Shown: positions 27,955 to 38,759 of the stretch, in pieces
Layout of the letters: every line of letters begins with the position of its first letter
Position numbering within the stretch: the stretch's first letter is position 1
NCBI GenBank assembly: GCA_947852905.1
Contig: CANTVF010000006.1
Span: 62,001-126,000, forward strand
From: an uncultured Tidjanibacter sp.
GTDB lineage: Bacteria > Bacteroidota > Bacteroidia > Bacteroidales > Rikenellaceae
Length of the DNA: 64,000 nt
Direction: 5' to 3'
Position numbers and translations under genes: made by a program
The notes under the pieces: generated by a model
What the model was told of the DNA's origin: nothing
Seen by the model: the letters and a program-made list of their open reading frames with translations, nothing else
Databases searched by the model: none

Positions 27955-30468
27955 TCAACGCCACACGAAACTACATTCATAATATTCCCCTGCATATCTA
28001 ACCTTAGCGGTATACAAACCGGGTGCAATATCCCCGACCGTTACGGTTCCGTGCCCACTCTCATCTATAGCGATACGCTCATCGACCGCTTTCCTCGCCG
28101 CCGCATCGTATGCTTCAAGCAAGGCCTCACCAGACGATGCTCCTCCGATATACAACTCCAACGCATCCGTATCCCTATTCTGTATTACAACGACGCCTTC
28201 CACATCTTCGGTCGGCGGCGTACCGGCCGGGGGAGCTTCCGTTACGACCACCTTTATCCTACACCTTGCGAACGCACCAGCCTTATCCGTACCGGTTACT
28301 ATCATGGCCGTCTCACCCTCTTTAAGCGCCTTCACCGACATAGAAGCGCCCGTAATGTTTACACCGACGATACTTTCGTCGTCTATCGCGACCGAATACG
28401 TCAAAACGTCCCCGAATTCCTCTTCGTCGGGATCGGATATGTACGTAGCGAGATTCAGATTCACGGAAAATGCCCCGTTGTTACTCGGAAACTCCAGTCG
28501 CGTCGACATCTGCAACACTTCGGGACGCAGATTGGCATGCGCCAGAGTGGTTCCGCTACACTCAGCGGGCGACTGCGAACGTACCCCGTAACGGTCGACG
28601 GAATAGATACGAAAATCGTAGAAAGTCTCGAACCCGAGTCCCTCTATCACATATTTCACTGTTTCTCCGGTTTCGCAATAATTATCGACATCTATCGGAA
28701 TCCACTCCGAAACGCCTTCCCGTGCATACTCTATATGAAATCCGGCCACGGCCATGCCGTTTCCATCGGCCGGTACGTCTATCGAAATAGCCATCTGCCT
28801 CTCCACCTCTGCCACGGCCGACACTCGTTCAGGAGCTGCGGGAGCGGTAGTCTGCCCGGCCTTCGATACGAGACCGCCGTCCAACAATCCGCGTCCTATT
28901 CCTTCGGCTATGGCCTCGCTATCCTGATAAACCTCCACATAACGGTAACTGCTCTGAATACGTTCCCTCAACTCGTCGGCGGTAAAACCGGTTTTCCCGA
29001 CACCGTAATGCGAAACCGCGAGCGCAGCTATCCCGGTCACATGCGGACATGCCATTGAAGTTCCAGACATATACGAATATTCGTTGCCGGGTGTCGTACT
29101 CAACACCATACCTTCGGCGGAAAACTCTTCGTCGTCGCTTCCGGCGCCGCCGGGAGCGAACAGATCGGCACCCCGACCGTAATTTGAATAGGAAGCCATT
29201 CTGTAATCCGGCATCATGCTGGTAACGGCGATTATGCGATCGTAATACGCAGGAATACCTATTTCGTTCTTCGCCTCGTTCCCTACGCAAAAGAATACCG
29301 CACCGCCTTGCATCGGTCCCGTCTGCACGTCGTTTATTCCGTCGCCATCGGTATCCGCCATTCCGGCATTGTCCATGAAATAATCCACCGCAGCGGCAAA
29401 ATCCGCCGGGATACCTATCGCATACGAATAAGTCCAACTGTTGTTGCTTATCACCGCACCGTTATCGGCAGCATAACGGAATCCGTCCACATTGATTCCG
29501 AAGTCGTTCAATCCTTCCGGATCGTACACCTGCACGCTCATGATTCTTACGCCGTCGCCCCGTCCGCTACCGCCTGCGACCCCAGACACTCCGATACCGT
29601 TACCGTTCTCGGCAGCTATCGTTCCGGCAACATGGGTGCCATGCACTCCGAATTCTATGGTACCGGTAGGGTCGGGAATTGAAAAATTGGCTCCGTGTAT
29701 ATCGTCCACCACACCGTTTCCGTCATCGTCAATGCCGTTTCCGGGAATCTCGCCGGTGTTTGTCCACATATTGTTTCGCAGATCCTCATGATCGCAGTTT
29801 ATACCCGTATCCATAACCGCCACGATAACCGAAGGATCGCCGTACCCCAAAGATTCCCATGCATCGAACAGGCCGACATCGGCTCCGGCCACGGAATAGG
29901 GCAACGAGCCGTCGTTATCGTAATGCCACTGATACCGAAGCAACGGATCGTCGAACGGCATGGTTTTCCTGCTGCCTTCATAATAGGCCATCCCCGCAGT
30001 ATAAGAGACCGCATTCATGCTACATGCATCGGCAGGCTTTATCTTATAGACAGGCTGTACGTGCGCCACACCCGGCACACCGGCAAGCTCCTCGCCCGCA
30101 CGGGTCACGGAAATATCCCTATCTATTCTGATATCGTACCAAAGATGCAATCCGTAACGACGGTGGCGCGCCGTAAACCGCGGATCGGTGCCGAACACAC
30201 GGCGCACCTCCGTAGCCCCCAGCCTTGCGGCTATTTCGTCCAGCTCGTCATTGCCGGTCTCCGCCTCGCCGCGGGTAAACTCCCCGACACGCAACTCGCC
30301 CGCATCGTCGTTCAACCTAATTCTCACCCACCCTTTTACGGCATAATCGTCCGCACTTACCATATCCACGTCATCGTCCGCGACGGACATAATCTCATCA
30401 TCCAACCTGACGCACGACATCGCAAACATGACTGCGACCGATAAAATACCGTAAAATATTCTCTTCAT
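27955..30468 (-). CDS. S8 (subtilisin-like) serine peptidase lipoprotein, copy 4
   Basis: Lipobox AMSC; VMDTGINCDHEDLRNNMW, GVHGTHVAGTIAA, GTSMACPHVTG; 75 nt upstream of copy 3, likely co-transcribed. Confidence 0.95.
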   Translation of the reverse strand: MKRIFYGILSVAVMFAMSCVRLDDEIMSVADDDVDMVSADDYAVKGWVRIRLNDDAGELRVGEFTRGEAETGNDELDEIAARLGATEVRRVFGTDPRFTARHRRYGLHLWYDIRIDRDISVTRAGEELAGVPGVAHVQPVYKIKPADACSMNAVSYTAGMAYYEGSRKTMPFDDPLLRYQWHYDNDGSLPYSVAGADVGLFDAWESLGYGDPSVIVAVMDTGINCDHEDLRNNMWTNTGEIPGNGIDDDGNGVVDDIHGANFSIPDPTGTIEFGVHGTHVAGTIAAENGNGIGVSGVAGGSGRGDGVRIMSVQVYDPEGLNDFGINVDGFRYAADNGAVISNNSWTYSYAIGIPADFAAAVDYFMDNAGMADTDGDGINDVQTGPMQGGAVFFCVGNEAKNEIGIPAYYDRIIAVTSMMPDYRMASYSNYGRGADLFAPGGAGSDDEEFSAEGMVLSTTPGNEYSYMSGTSMACPHVTGIAALAVSHYGVGKTGFTADELRERIQSSYRYVEVYQDSEAIAEGIGRGLLDGGLVSKAGQTTAPAAPERVSAVAEVERQMAISIDVPADGNGMAVAGFHIEYAREGVSEWIPIDVDNYCETGETVKYVIEGLGFETFYDFRIYSVDRYGVRSQSPAECSGTTLAHANLRPEVLQMSTRLEFPSNNGAFSVNLNLATYISDPDEEEFGDVLTYSVAIDDESIVGVNITGASMSVKALKEGETAMIVTGTDKAGAFARCRIKVVVTEAPPAGTPPTEDVEGVVVIQNRDTDALELYIGGASSGEALLEAYDAAARKAVDERIAIDESGHGTVTVGDIAPGLYTAKVRYAGEYYECSFVWR

Positions 30469-30740
30469 AATTAAAATGCACTATTACAAACAGGCAAACT
30501 CAAGCGTCTCTCCTCAACGGCAATCACCTCGCAGAGTCATACCTTTCCCCTGCCACCGACACAGAAATGCCCAACGGCACGCAGACTCGCATCATCGTAT
30601 GCACAACTTTTCCGCCTCTTGCCGTATTCTGCGAAGATACTAAAAATATGACAGCAAAGACAAAAGTACACGCTACTAAGATAACGTCTGCCTCTCGAAC
30701 AAAATTATCGTCATCCCGGCAATCGCTATCGCAACAAAAA

Positions 30741-30763
30741 ACCGGCGCCGGTATGGCGCCGGT
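30741..30763 (-). terminator. Intrinsic terminator
   Basis: ACCGGCGCC / GGCGCCGGT stem followed by TTTTTTG on the minus strand, downstream of the PAP2-like gene. Confidence 0.85.
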
Positions 30764-30808
30764 ATAATTCCGCGAAACGCAAAACCGCTTTTATCAGCCA
30801 TTGCCATC

Positions 30809-31459
30809 TCAAGGCCACAGCAACATCACACCAGCGGCAATCACCAGCCCGCCGACGAAACCGGCACCCACTTGGGCAGGCGTATGTTTTCCCAACCGCA
30901 GACGTGCCGACGCGACGATACCGCTGACGGCTATAGCTCCGCACAATATCCACACCACGTCGTAACCGGCTACCAGCAACAACAATACGATACCCGTCGC
31001 CCCGCCCCATGCCGTCATATGAAGACTTATCTGCCAACGCGTCGTCACAACCAATGCGAACAACGTGCACGCCATGGCCGCCAACATCATTCTCCGCATG
31101 AGGAACAGAACCGGAGCGCCGTCGAGCAGCCACCCGCATACTCCGTAACACACGGCCACGACTGCCAAAGGCAATATTCGGTCATGGCGCGTGGAAAGAG
31201 AATAATCGCGTATTATGCCCAGCAGACGCATCAACACGATCCCCATGGCAGGTATGGCCAGAGTATCTATAGCCACCACCATGACGATGTATCGCCGCAC
31301 CCCCGCCGACATGTAAAACGGGAAAACGGCCGACCCCAACAGTACGATCATAATCCATACCGGTACTAAAAAAGGGTGGAACACGTAAGACGCAGCACGG
31401 CTCAGTCCGTACCACATACCGCGTTCTCGGCCGGTCGCAACGTTTTCTATCATCTGCAT
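30809..31459 (-). CDS. PAP2-superfamily-like integral membrane protein
   Basis: Hydrophobic protein, SLSTRHDRILPL and SLHMTAWGG motifs; start placed at MQMIENVATG (31459). Confidence 0.65.
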   Translation of the reverse strand: MQMIENVATGRERGMWYGLSRAASYVFHPFLVPVWIMIVLLGSAVFPFYMSAGVRRYIVMVVAIDTLAIPAMGIVLMRLLGIIRDYSLSTRHDRILPLAVVAVCYGVCGWLLDGAPVLFLMRRMMLAAMACTLFALVVTTRWQISLHMTAWGGATGIVLLLLVAGYDVVWILCGAIAVSGIVASARLRLGKHTPAQVGAGFVGGLVIAAGVMLLWP

Positions 31460-31580
31460 TTCAACTTCAACTTTACCCGGAACACAGGCACAGCATCGAA
31501 ACGATTCCGGAACGGCGCTCCTACAAACTCCCGCAGAAGCTCGTGCCCGACACATCTCCGCTCACGCCTGCCGCCCGTCA

Positions 31581-33014
31581 TCAGATTTCCTTGCGCAACC
31601 TCGCCACGGGAATGCCGAGCATCTCACGATACTTGGCTACCGTGCGGCGGGCTATCCGATACCCCTTTTCGTTCAGTATCTCCATAAGGGACTCGTCCGT
31701 CAACGGCTTGCGTTTATCTTCCTTGTCTATGCACTCCGAAAGTATGTTCTTGATTTCATACGAAGAGACCTCCTCCCCGCTATCGGTCTGCATGGCTTCG
31801 GAAAACAGTTGTTTGAGCGATATGACACCGAAACTCGTCTGCACGTACTTGCTGTTCACAACCCTCGATATCGTCGATACGTCCAAACCTGTCAGGTCGG
31901 CCACGTCTTTCAATATCATGGGTTTCAACTTACTCTCACTGCCGTCGAGAAAATACTCGCGCTGATAATCGACTATAGCCTGCATGGTACGCATCAGCGT
32001 ATCCTGCCTCTGCTTTATAGCCGAGATGAACCACTTTGCCGAATCTATCTTGTTCTTCACGAACTGGAGCGCCTCCTTGTCTTCGGCCGACGGCTTGCCC
32101 GACGCACCCGTAGCCTTGCGGATGACGTCGGCATACTTGCGATTAATCTTAAGTTCGGGCACATTATAGGAATTCAGCCTTAGCGTAAGCTCCCCTTCGT
32201 GTTCATCGAGTATGAAATCGGGAATTATATAAGGCGTGGCAAGATTGCCGCCTTCGGTATACAGGTTGCCCGGTTTCGGGGAGAGTCTCTGTATCTCCTC
32301 TACCGCATCCCGAAACTGATCCTCGGTAATATTCAGTCTCGCAATGATCTTTTCGAAATGACGCTTGGTAAACTCGGTAAAGAAATCCGTCAATATCCTT
32401 TTTGCCAAAACCTGCGCATCGCTGAGCGACGCCCGGCGTTCGAGTTGCAACAAAAGACACTCCCTTATGTCACGCGCGCCTACTCCGGGAGGCTCCAGAG
32501 ACTGTATGACCTTCAATCCCTTTTCAAGTTCGGCGACGCTTACATCGTATCCGTAGCTGAAAGCTATGTCATCCGAAATGGACTGAAGATCGAGACGCAG
32601 GTATCCGTCATCGTCTATATTACCGATAAGATAACGGGCAATCTCGCTGTCGAACGGCGCCAGATCGCGGTAGGACAACTGCTCCAGCAGATAATCCTGA
32701 ATGCTCTGCCCCTCGAACAGCACCACCTGACGCGACTTGTCGTCACGCGAATGGTTATTCACATACGATTTATAAGCAGGCGCATCGTCCTCTTTGAGGT
32801 AATCGTCCATAGACACCTCCTTGGGCATGCCTTCCTCTTCGTTATTGTCCTCGGCGGGTTCCTGTTCCTCAAGTACCGGATTCTCCTCTATCTCCTGTTT
32901 TACGCGCTGTTCGAGCTGCAAGGTAGGCAATTCGAGAAGTTTTATCATCTGTATCTGCTGAGGCGACAGCTTTTGAAGCTGCTTCAGGACCTGTTGTTGA
33001 TTGATCGAGGGCAT
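31581..33014 (-). CDS. rpoN: RNA polymerase sigma-54 factor
   Basis: QQQVLKQLQKLSPQQIQMIKLLELPTLQLEQRVKQEIEENPVLEE N-terminus; C-terminal RpoN box ARRTVAKYRE. Confidence 0.97.
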   Translation of the reverse strand: MPSINQQQVLKQLQKLSPQQIQMIKLLELPTLQLEQRVKQEIEENPVLEEQEPAEDNNEEEGMPKEVSMDDYLKEDDAPAYKSYVNNHSRDDKSRQVVLFEGQSIQDYLLEQLSYRDLAPFDSEIARYLIGNIDDDGYLRLDLQSISDDIAFSYGYDVSVAELEKGLKVIQSLEPPGVGARDIRECLLLQLERRASLSDAQVLAKRILTDFFTEFTKRHFEKIIARLNITEDQFRDAVEEIQRLSPKPGNLYTEGGNLATPYIIPDFILDEHEGELTLRLNSYNVPELKINRKYADVIRKATGASGKPSAEDKEALQFVKNKIDSAKWFISAIKQRQDTLMRTMQAIVDYQREYFLDGSESKLKPMILKDVADLTGLDVSTISRVVNSKYVQTSFGVISLKQLFSEAMQTDSGEEVSSYEIKNILSECIDKEDKRKPLTDESLMEILNEKGYRIARRTVAKYREMLGIPVARLRKEI

Positions 33015-33097
33015 ATATATTCCAAATATAATTTTACCGTTTTTTTCAGCCGCAACGCCGTAACTCAAAGTAACCGGGTACGACTTTGATAAAAATA

Positions 33098-33127
33098 TAG
33101 CCGCTCCTTTAGACCGGAACGGCTATC
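33098..33127 (-). terminator. Hairpin terminator between asnS and rpoN
   Basis: TAGCCGcTCC / GGAaCGGCTA stem with one mismatch; T-rich on the minus strand. Confidence 0.65.
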
Positions 33128-33200
33128 TTAGCTAAAGGCAATCGATTAGCATCACCTATCAAAAATCATGCCGCGAATACCGGATATTTTCCACACCGAA

Positions 33201-34598
33201 TCAGAACTCCGCGCTCTTGGGGGTACGCGGGAACGGAATGACGTCGCGGATATTGGCCATGCCGGTCACGAACAACAGCAACCGTTCGAAGCCGAGACCA
33301 AAGCCGCTGTGAGGAGCCGAGCCGAAACGGCGCGTATCCATATACCACCACAACGTATCCATGCTCATACCCAACTCCTTGATACGCGCATCGAGTTTTC
33401 CGAAATCGGCCTCTCGTTCCGAACCGCCGATAATCTCGCCTATCTTCGGGAACAGCACGTCCATGGCACGCACCGTCCGACCGTCGTCGTTCTGCTTCAT
33501 GTAGAACGCCTTTATGTCTTTCGGGTAGTTTATGAGTATAACGGGTCTCTTGAAGTGTTTTTCCACAAGGTATCGCTCGTGCTCGCTCTGAAGATCGCAA
33601 CCCCACTCTACCGGGAACTCGAACTTCTGCCCGCTGGCTTTAAGTATCTCGATACCTTCGGTATAGTTCAGTCTCACGAAGTCATGCGACACCACCGAAC
33701 GCAACCGCTCGATAAGTTCGTCGTCATACATCTTGTTGAGGAACTCCAGATCGTCCATACAGTTGTCCAAAGCGTACTGCACCAGATATTTTATGAATTC
33801 CTCGGCCAGATCCATATCGTCTTCCAGTTCGTAGAAAGCCATTTCCGGCTCTATCATCCAGAATTCCGCCAAATGGCGCGGAGTGTTGGAGTTTTCGGCG
33901 CGGAACGTCGGTCCGAACGTATATATCTGCGACAGAGCCAATGCACCCAGTTCGCCCTCCAACTGGCCCGACACGGTCAAGTTGGTAGCACGTCCGAAGA
34001 AATCCTGCGAATAATCCACAGTACCGTCTTCACGACGCGGAGGGTTAGCCACGTCGAGCGTCGTCACCTGAAACATCGCGCCGGCGCCTTCGGCATCCGA
34101 TGCCGTTATTATAGGCGTATGCAGATAATAGAATCCCTTGTCGTTAAAGAATTTATGTATCGCGAAAGCCATAGCGTGACGGATCCTCAGCACCGCGCCG
34201 AAAGTATTCGTCCTCGGACGCAGGTGCGCTATCTCGCGCAGGAATTCGAGCGTATGCCCCTTCTTCTGCAACGGATAGGTTTCCGGATCGGCCTCGCCGT
34301 ATATCTCTATGGCACGCGCCTGTACCTCGACACGCTGACCCGAACCTACCGACTCTACGAGCAACCCCTCCACGCGCAGGCATGCGCCGGTGGTGATACG
34401 CTTGAGCAATGCCTCGTCGAACGAAGCGACATCCACTACCACTTGTATGTTATTTATGGTCGAACCGTCGTTAAGGGCGATGAACGCCACGTTCTTATTG
34501 CCTCGTTTGGTACGTACCCAACCTTTGACAACCACCTCCGTATTCACTTCCCCCGAACGGAGAAACTCCGCGATCATAGTTCTTTTTTCCTTAGCCAT
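33201..34598 (-). CDS. asnS: Asparaginyl-tRNA synthetase
   Basis: 465 aa; class II motifs [24 protein letters not shown] and [34 protein letters not shown]. Confidence 0.97.
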   Translation of the reverse strand: MAKEKRTMIAEFLRSGEVNTEVVVKGWVRTKRGNKNVAFIALNDGSTINNIQVVVDVASFDEALLKRITTGACLRVEGLLVESVGSGQRVEVQARAIEIYGEADPETYPLQKKGHTLEFLREIAHLRPRTNTFGAVLRIRHAMAFAIHKFFNDKGFYYLHTPIITASDAEGAGAMFQVTTLDVANPPRREDGTVDYSQDFFGRATNLTVSGQLEGELGALALSQIYTFGPTFRAENSNTPRHLAEFWMIEPEMAFYELEDDMDLAEEFIKYLVQYALDNCMDDLEFLNKMYDDELIERLRSVVSHDFVRLNYTEGIEILKASGQKFEFPVEWGCDLQSEHERYLVEKHFKRPVILINYPKDIKAFYMKQNDDGRTVRAMDVLFPKIGEIIGGSEREADFGKLDARIKELGMSMDTLWWYMDTRRFGSAPHSGFGLGFERLLLFVTGMANIRDVIPFPRTPKSAEF

Positions 34599-34948
34599 TG
34601 CGCTGTTCGTTTTTTCAATAATTCTCTTTACGGTTTCCGGTACGCTCCGCGCTTTCGGTCCGTTACGCCCGGTCAGCCTTCGCGGGAACTGTTTCCCCGC
34701 CTATATAATTGCAAACAATTATCGCAAATATCGGCATTTTTTCCTATAGTTCGTCAGCTGCCGCAATCAAAATAGTCTGAAAATAGACTGTCCGACGGAT
34801 ATGTCCGCACAGTATGCCCCCCGTATGCAGCTTTTAATGCCGCACCGCATTGCCATTCTCGACCAAATGAAATATCTTTGTACGATACGTCCGGCCGCAG
34901 ACGACTCATTATATGTCGGAGGCCGTATCTTACAGACAAACAACTACT

Positions 34949-36691
34949 ATGGAAACAACATACAGACCTCTCACTGCACAGGAAACAGCATCGCTCGCCG
35001 CACAGCAATGCCTGGCGGACGACTGGCGGTTGATAGAGGTCGCCGGAGACTTCTCCACGGAGCGCATACGCAACTGCCGTATCACCGGCAAACTGAGGAT
35101 AAACGGAGACGTAAGGATAGAAAACGTCGGCCGCATAGGCGGATACGAAATACGTTCCGGCGCACGCATCGAAAACACCGCTGTAGTGGAATCCGCTACA
35201 GACAGCCGTTTCGGAACGGGAGTTCCCGTCGCCGTGGTCAATGAAAACGGCGGTCGCGCCGTACCGCTTTCTCCGTACCTTACGGCACAGACGGCATACG
35301 TCATAGCCATGTGCCGCCACCGACCGCAGACGGTATCGAGGCTCTCCGCCATGATGACAGCAGGCGACCTGCCAAAGACGGCATGCATATCTTCCGGAGC
35401 GCGCATCAACGCCTGCGGAATAATACGCGACGTGTGCATAGGCGAAGACGCGGTCATCGAAGGGGCGGCACGGCTCGAAAACGGCACCGTACACTCTTTC
35501 GCGGGGCAGCGCACCTACATAGGCTCCGGCGTCATACTGCGCGACTTCGTCGTCTGCGGCAACGCTACGGTGGACAACGGTACCGTAGCGGAACGGTGCT
35601 ACATCGGCAACGCCGCCCACTTAGCCGGAGCTACCGTAACGGACTCGATGTTTTTCGCCGACAGCCATTGCGACAACGGCGAAATGTGCAGCGTTCTTGC
35701 CGGACCTTACACCATATCTCACCACAAATCGACGCTTCTGATCGCAGGTTTGTTCTCGTTCTTCAATGCCGGAAGCGGCACCAACCAGAGCAACCACCTG
35801 CTGAAATCGGGACCTGTCCACCAAGGCATACACCAGCGAGGCTGTAAATACGGCAGCGACGCCTACATGATGCTCCCGGCGCTGGACGGCGCTTTCACCA
35901 CCGTCATAGGACGCCACAAGACGCACCCCGACACGGAAGACTTTCCCTTCTCGATACTGATCGAAAACGAAGGGCACTCGTGGTTGTTGCCGGGCAACAA
36001 TCTGGCAACCTGCGGTGCCGCACGCGATACGGACAAATGGCCCCGGCGCGACCGTCGGGACAGCTTCTCCCGCGACATCGTGAACTTCAGCGAATGCAAT
36101 CCTTACATAGGCGAACGCATTCTGCGAGCCATATCCGCATGCGAAGAACTGCTCTCCAAAGAGACACCCGACACGGTCGTATACCGCCGCATGCGCATCA
36201 AGACAGCCATATTGCGACGCGGACTGAGGCTTTATCGTCTCGCCGCCGAAAAATACATCGGAGCAATGCTCGATGCGGGCAGCGACTCAGGCAATGTACC
36301 GTCGTCCGCCACGGGACGCTGGAGCGACGTCTGCGGACAATATATGCCTACGTCCGTACTGGACAGCATCCTCGACGCCATAGACAGCGGCGAACTGACT
36401 ACCCCAGACGCCGTGAACGATGCATTCGCCGCAGCCGATGCCGACTACACAAGACAGGCATACGCATGGGCGAAAAACATCCTCGCCGAAAAACTCGGCC
36501 ATGCGCCGTCGCAAACCGAAATAGCCGAAGCCGTGGAAACGGGACGCCTCGCAGCCGAAAAACTGGCAGCCATGGCAGCCGACGACCTCCGTTCGGAAAA
36601 GGACATATCCACGTCGGTGGGCTATGGCCTCGACTCTCAAGACGAAGAACGACGTCTGGCCGACTTCCGCGCGGTACGCGGTCTGGAATAG
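34949..36691 (+). CDS. DUF4954-like protein with left-handed beta-helix (hexapeptide) region
   Basis: Hexapeptide-like repeats (GEDAVIEGAARLENGTVHS..YIGSGVILRDFVVCGNATVDNGTVAERCYIGNAAHL); start placed at METTYRPLTAQE. Confidence 0.75.
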   Translation: METTYRPLTAQETASLAAQQCLADDWRLIEVAGDFSTERIRNCRITGKLRINGDVRIENVGRIGGYEIRSGARIENTAVVESATDSRFGTGVPVAVVNENGGRAVPLSPYLTAQTAYVIAMCRHRPQTVSRLSAMMTAGDLPKTACISSGARINACGIIRDVCIGEDAVIEGAARLENGTVHSFAGQRTYIGSGVILRDFVVCGNATVDNGTVAERCYIGNAAHLAGATVTDSMFFADSHCDNGEMCSVLAGPYTISHHKSTLLIAGLFSFFNAGSGTNQSNHLLKSGPVHQGIHQRGCKYGSDAYMMLPALDGAFTTVIGRHKTHPDTEDFPFSILIENEGHSWLLPGNNLATCGAARDTDKWPRRDRRDSFSRDIVNFSECNPYIGERILRAISACEELLSKETPDTVVYRRMRIKTAILRRGLRLYRLAAEKYIGAMLDAGSDSGNVPSSATGRWSDVCGQYMPTSVLDSILDAIDSGELTTPDAVNDAFAAADADYTRQAYAWAKNILAEKLGHAPSQTEIAEAVETGRLAAEKLAAMAADDLRSEKDISTSVGYGLDSQDEERRLADFRAVRGLE

Positions 36692-36730
36692 CCCACTATC
36701 CTGACCTGCAACGACAAACACAAGCATTTC

Positions 36731-38185
36731 ATGAAAAGTAACAACATCTTTATAATATCATTCCTTACGGCGCTACTGACCGTTCCGACAGCATTGGCGA
36801 CAATTCCGGCCGATACGACCTCCCCAGAATCCACGACCGGCAAGGCGGCAAAAACCGGCGCTCACGCTCCTACCGTTTCATCGCCAAACAACGAAACCGA
36901 TATTGCGGCCGAAACGTTGCCCAAGCCGCTGCCGCTACCCGAAACGGAATACGCCGGCCGAAATCTACGAAGCGAATTCATGAGCTATACGATACGCCGA
37001 ACGGCAACCGCCGGAGACCGCAACGCCGAATGGAACTACCTGCCGCTGTCTGATTTTTCCGTCAGACATACCCCCGCCGGAGAGATATATTCCACAGACG
37101 TGGAATTTCCGGAATTCTGGGCGGACAGAATCGTCATACTGCACACCGAAGGAGGACGCAACAGCCATACCGTAACGTTCAACGGACAGACCGAAGGCTC
37201 CTCGCGAGACAGCGGAATACCGTCGGAAATAGAACTGCGTAACGGCACCCCGCGCAGTACGAACTATATAGAAATAGGAATCCCCGCCGATACGCGGGAG
37301 CCGGAAAGCGCTCTCGACGACGACCGGCAACCACTGTCGGACTGCTTCCTGTATTCGCAGCCGCGCACCCGCATCTGGGATTACGAAGTATCGGCCACGA
37401 CGGAAGGAGACGACGGCCGGCTCGTGGTGGACGTCATAGTCGAGAACGACTACTCGACGCCGGAAACGTTCGGCGTATGCTTCGACATCTTCTCGCCCGA
37501 CGGCAAGGTCGAGGAATACGGGATACGCGAAATAACCGCCGCACCGAAAAGCCGCGACACGGTGCGCCTGACGGCCACCATATACGGCGCCGGCAAACGC
37601 AGGTGGAGCGCACGCAATCCGCAGACCTACACGCTGACGCTGTTCATCAGGCACGGCGGCCGGATACTCGAATACGTCCCGGTAAACATAGGTTTCGGCT
37701 CTACCGAATACCGCGACGGCAACATCTACCGCAACGGCGAACCAGTGGAGATACGCTATGCCGAATACGCATCCACAACCTCCGAAGCTCTACGCAAGGA
37801 TATAAATAGGCTGAAAAAAGAGGGTTTCAATACGCTGTGGCCTCAACGTCCCCAACCGTACTGGTTTTACGACATCTGCGACCGCATGGGCATGTATGTC
37901 GTAGATCAGGCCAATATCAATACGGATTACCGTACCGACGACCCTCGCATAGGCGGTGCATTGAGCAACGATCCGGCATGGCTCGGCGAATATCTCGCCC
38001 GAATAGAAGGAATGTACATGCGTACACGGAACCATCCCTGCATAATCGCATGGTCTACGGGAGGAGACAGCGGCAACGGATACAACATGTACAAGGCATA
38101 CATGTGGCTCAAAAAGAAAGACCCCGCCCGCGCCGTTCTCTACCGTGCAGCCGACGGCCAGTGGAACAACGACATAAAGCTGTAA
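36731..38185 (+). CDS. Glycoside hydrolase family 2-like protein, apparently non-catalytic and C-terminally short
   Basis: Signal peptide; DINRLKKEGFNTLWPQRPQPYWFYDICDRMGMYVVDQANIN..MRTRNHPCIIAWSTGGDSGNGYNMYKAYMWLKKKDPARAVLYRAADG aligns with GH2 TIM-barrel motifs but lacks the catalytic Glu residues. Confidence 0.75.
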   Translation: MKSNNIFIISFLTALLTVPTALATIPADTTSPESTTGKAAKTGAHAPTVSSPNNETDIAAETLPKPLPLPETEYAGRNLRSEFMSYTIRRTATAGDRNAEWNYLPLSDFSVRHTPAGEIYSTDVEFPEFWADRIVILHTEGGRNSHTVTFNGQTEGSSRDSGIPSEIELRNGTPRSTNYIEIGIPADTREPESALDDDRQPLSDCFLYSQPRTRIWDYEVSATTEGDDGRLVVDVIVENDYSTPETFGVCFDIFSPDGKVEEYGIREITAAPKSRDTVRLTATIYGAGKRRWSARNPQTYTLTLFIRHGGRILEYVPVNIGFGSTEYRDGNIYRNGEPVEIRYAEYASTTSEALRKDINRLKKEGFNTLWPQRPQPYWFYDICDRMGMYVVDQANINTDYRTDDPRIGGALSNDPAWLGEYLARIEGMYMRTRNHPCIIAWSTGGDSGNGYNMYKAYMWLKKKDPARAVLYRAADGQWNNDIKL

Positions 38186-38285
38186 CGGTCGTGCGGCCGA
38201 CAGAGGCGCCATGCCGAACGGATGTCTCCGCAAGACGGCATCACGCCATTGCCACCGCATACCGTCCCGACATATCCATTAGACA

Positions 38286-38759
38286 ATGACGATAGACCTC
38301 ATACTGATAGGGAAAACCGATTCGGAAGCCATAGCCGCCCTCGTTAGCGACTACTCCAAACGCATCAACCGTTATATAAAATTCGCCGTCGTCATACTTC
38401 CAGACGTGCGCAGTTCCCGCAAAATGCCGGCAGAGGTACAGAAACAGGCCGAGGGGGAGATGATACTGCGCCAGATAACGCAAGGCGACACTGTCGTACT
38501 GCTCGACGAAAAGGGGAAATCCATGCGATCGGTGGAGTTCGCCTCTTGGATCGAAAAACGCATCGCCACAGGAGGCAAGCGTATCTGTTTCGTCGTCGGA
38601 GGGCCATACGGTTTCTCCCGCGAAGTATACGAAAGGGCCGATGCCATGCTGTCGCTCTCTCCCATGACATTCTCGCACCAGATCGTCCGCGCCATATTCG
38701 CCGAACAGCTCTACCGGGCATTCTCTATAATAAACAACACCCCCTATCACCACGAATAA
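38286..38759 (+). CDS. rlmH: 23S rRNA (pseudouridine1915-N3)-methyltransferase
   Basis: 157 aa; LLDEKGKSMRSVEFASWIEKR, FVVGGPYGFSREV, LSLSPMTFSHQIVRAIFAEQLYRAFSIINNTPYHHE signature. Confidence 0.97.
   Translation: MTIDLILIGKTDSEAIAALVSDYSKRINRYIKFAVVILPDVRSSRKMPAEVQKQAEGEMILRQITQGDTVVLLDEKGKSMRSVEFASWIEKRIATGGKRICFVVGGPYGFSREVYERADAMLSLSPMTFSHQIVRAIFAEQLYRAFSIINNTPYHHE

Noticed and set aside
19935-29058. Long plus-strand ORFs (e.g. 19935-21287, 23350-24759, 26662-27843, 28051-29058) opposite the S8 genes
   Set aside because: Similar shadow ORFs recur opposite every paralogue because the sense genes are homologous; recurrence is not independent evidence.
33168-34775. 535-aa plus-strand ORF opposite asnS
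   Set aside because: Antisense shadow of a definite aminoacyl-tRNA synthetase gene.
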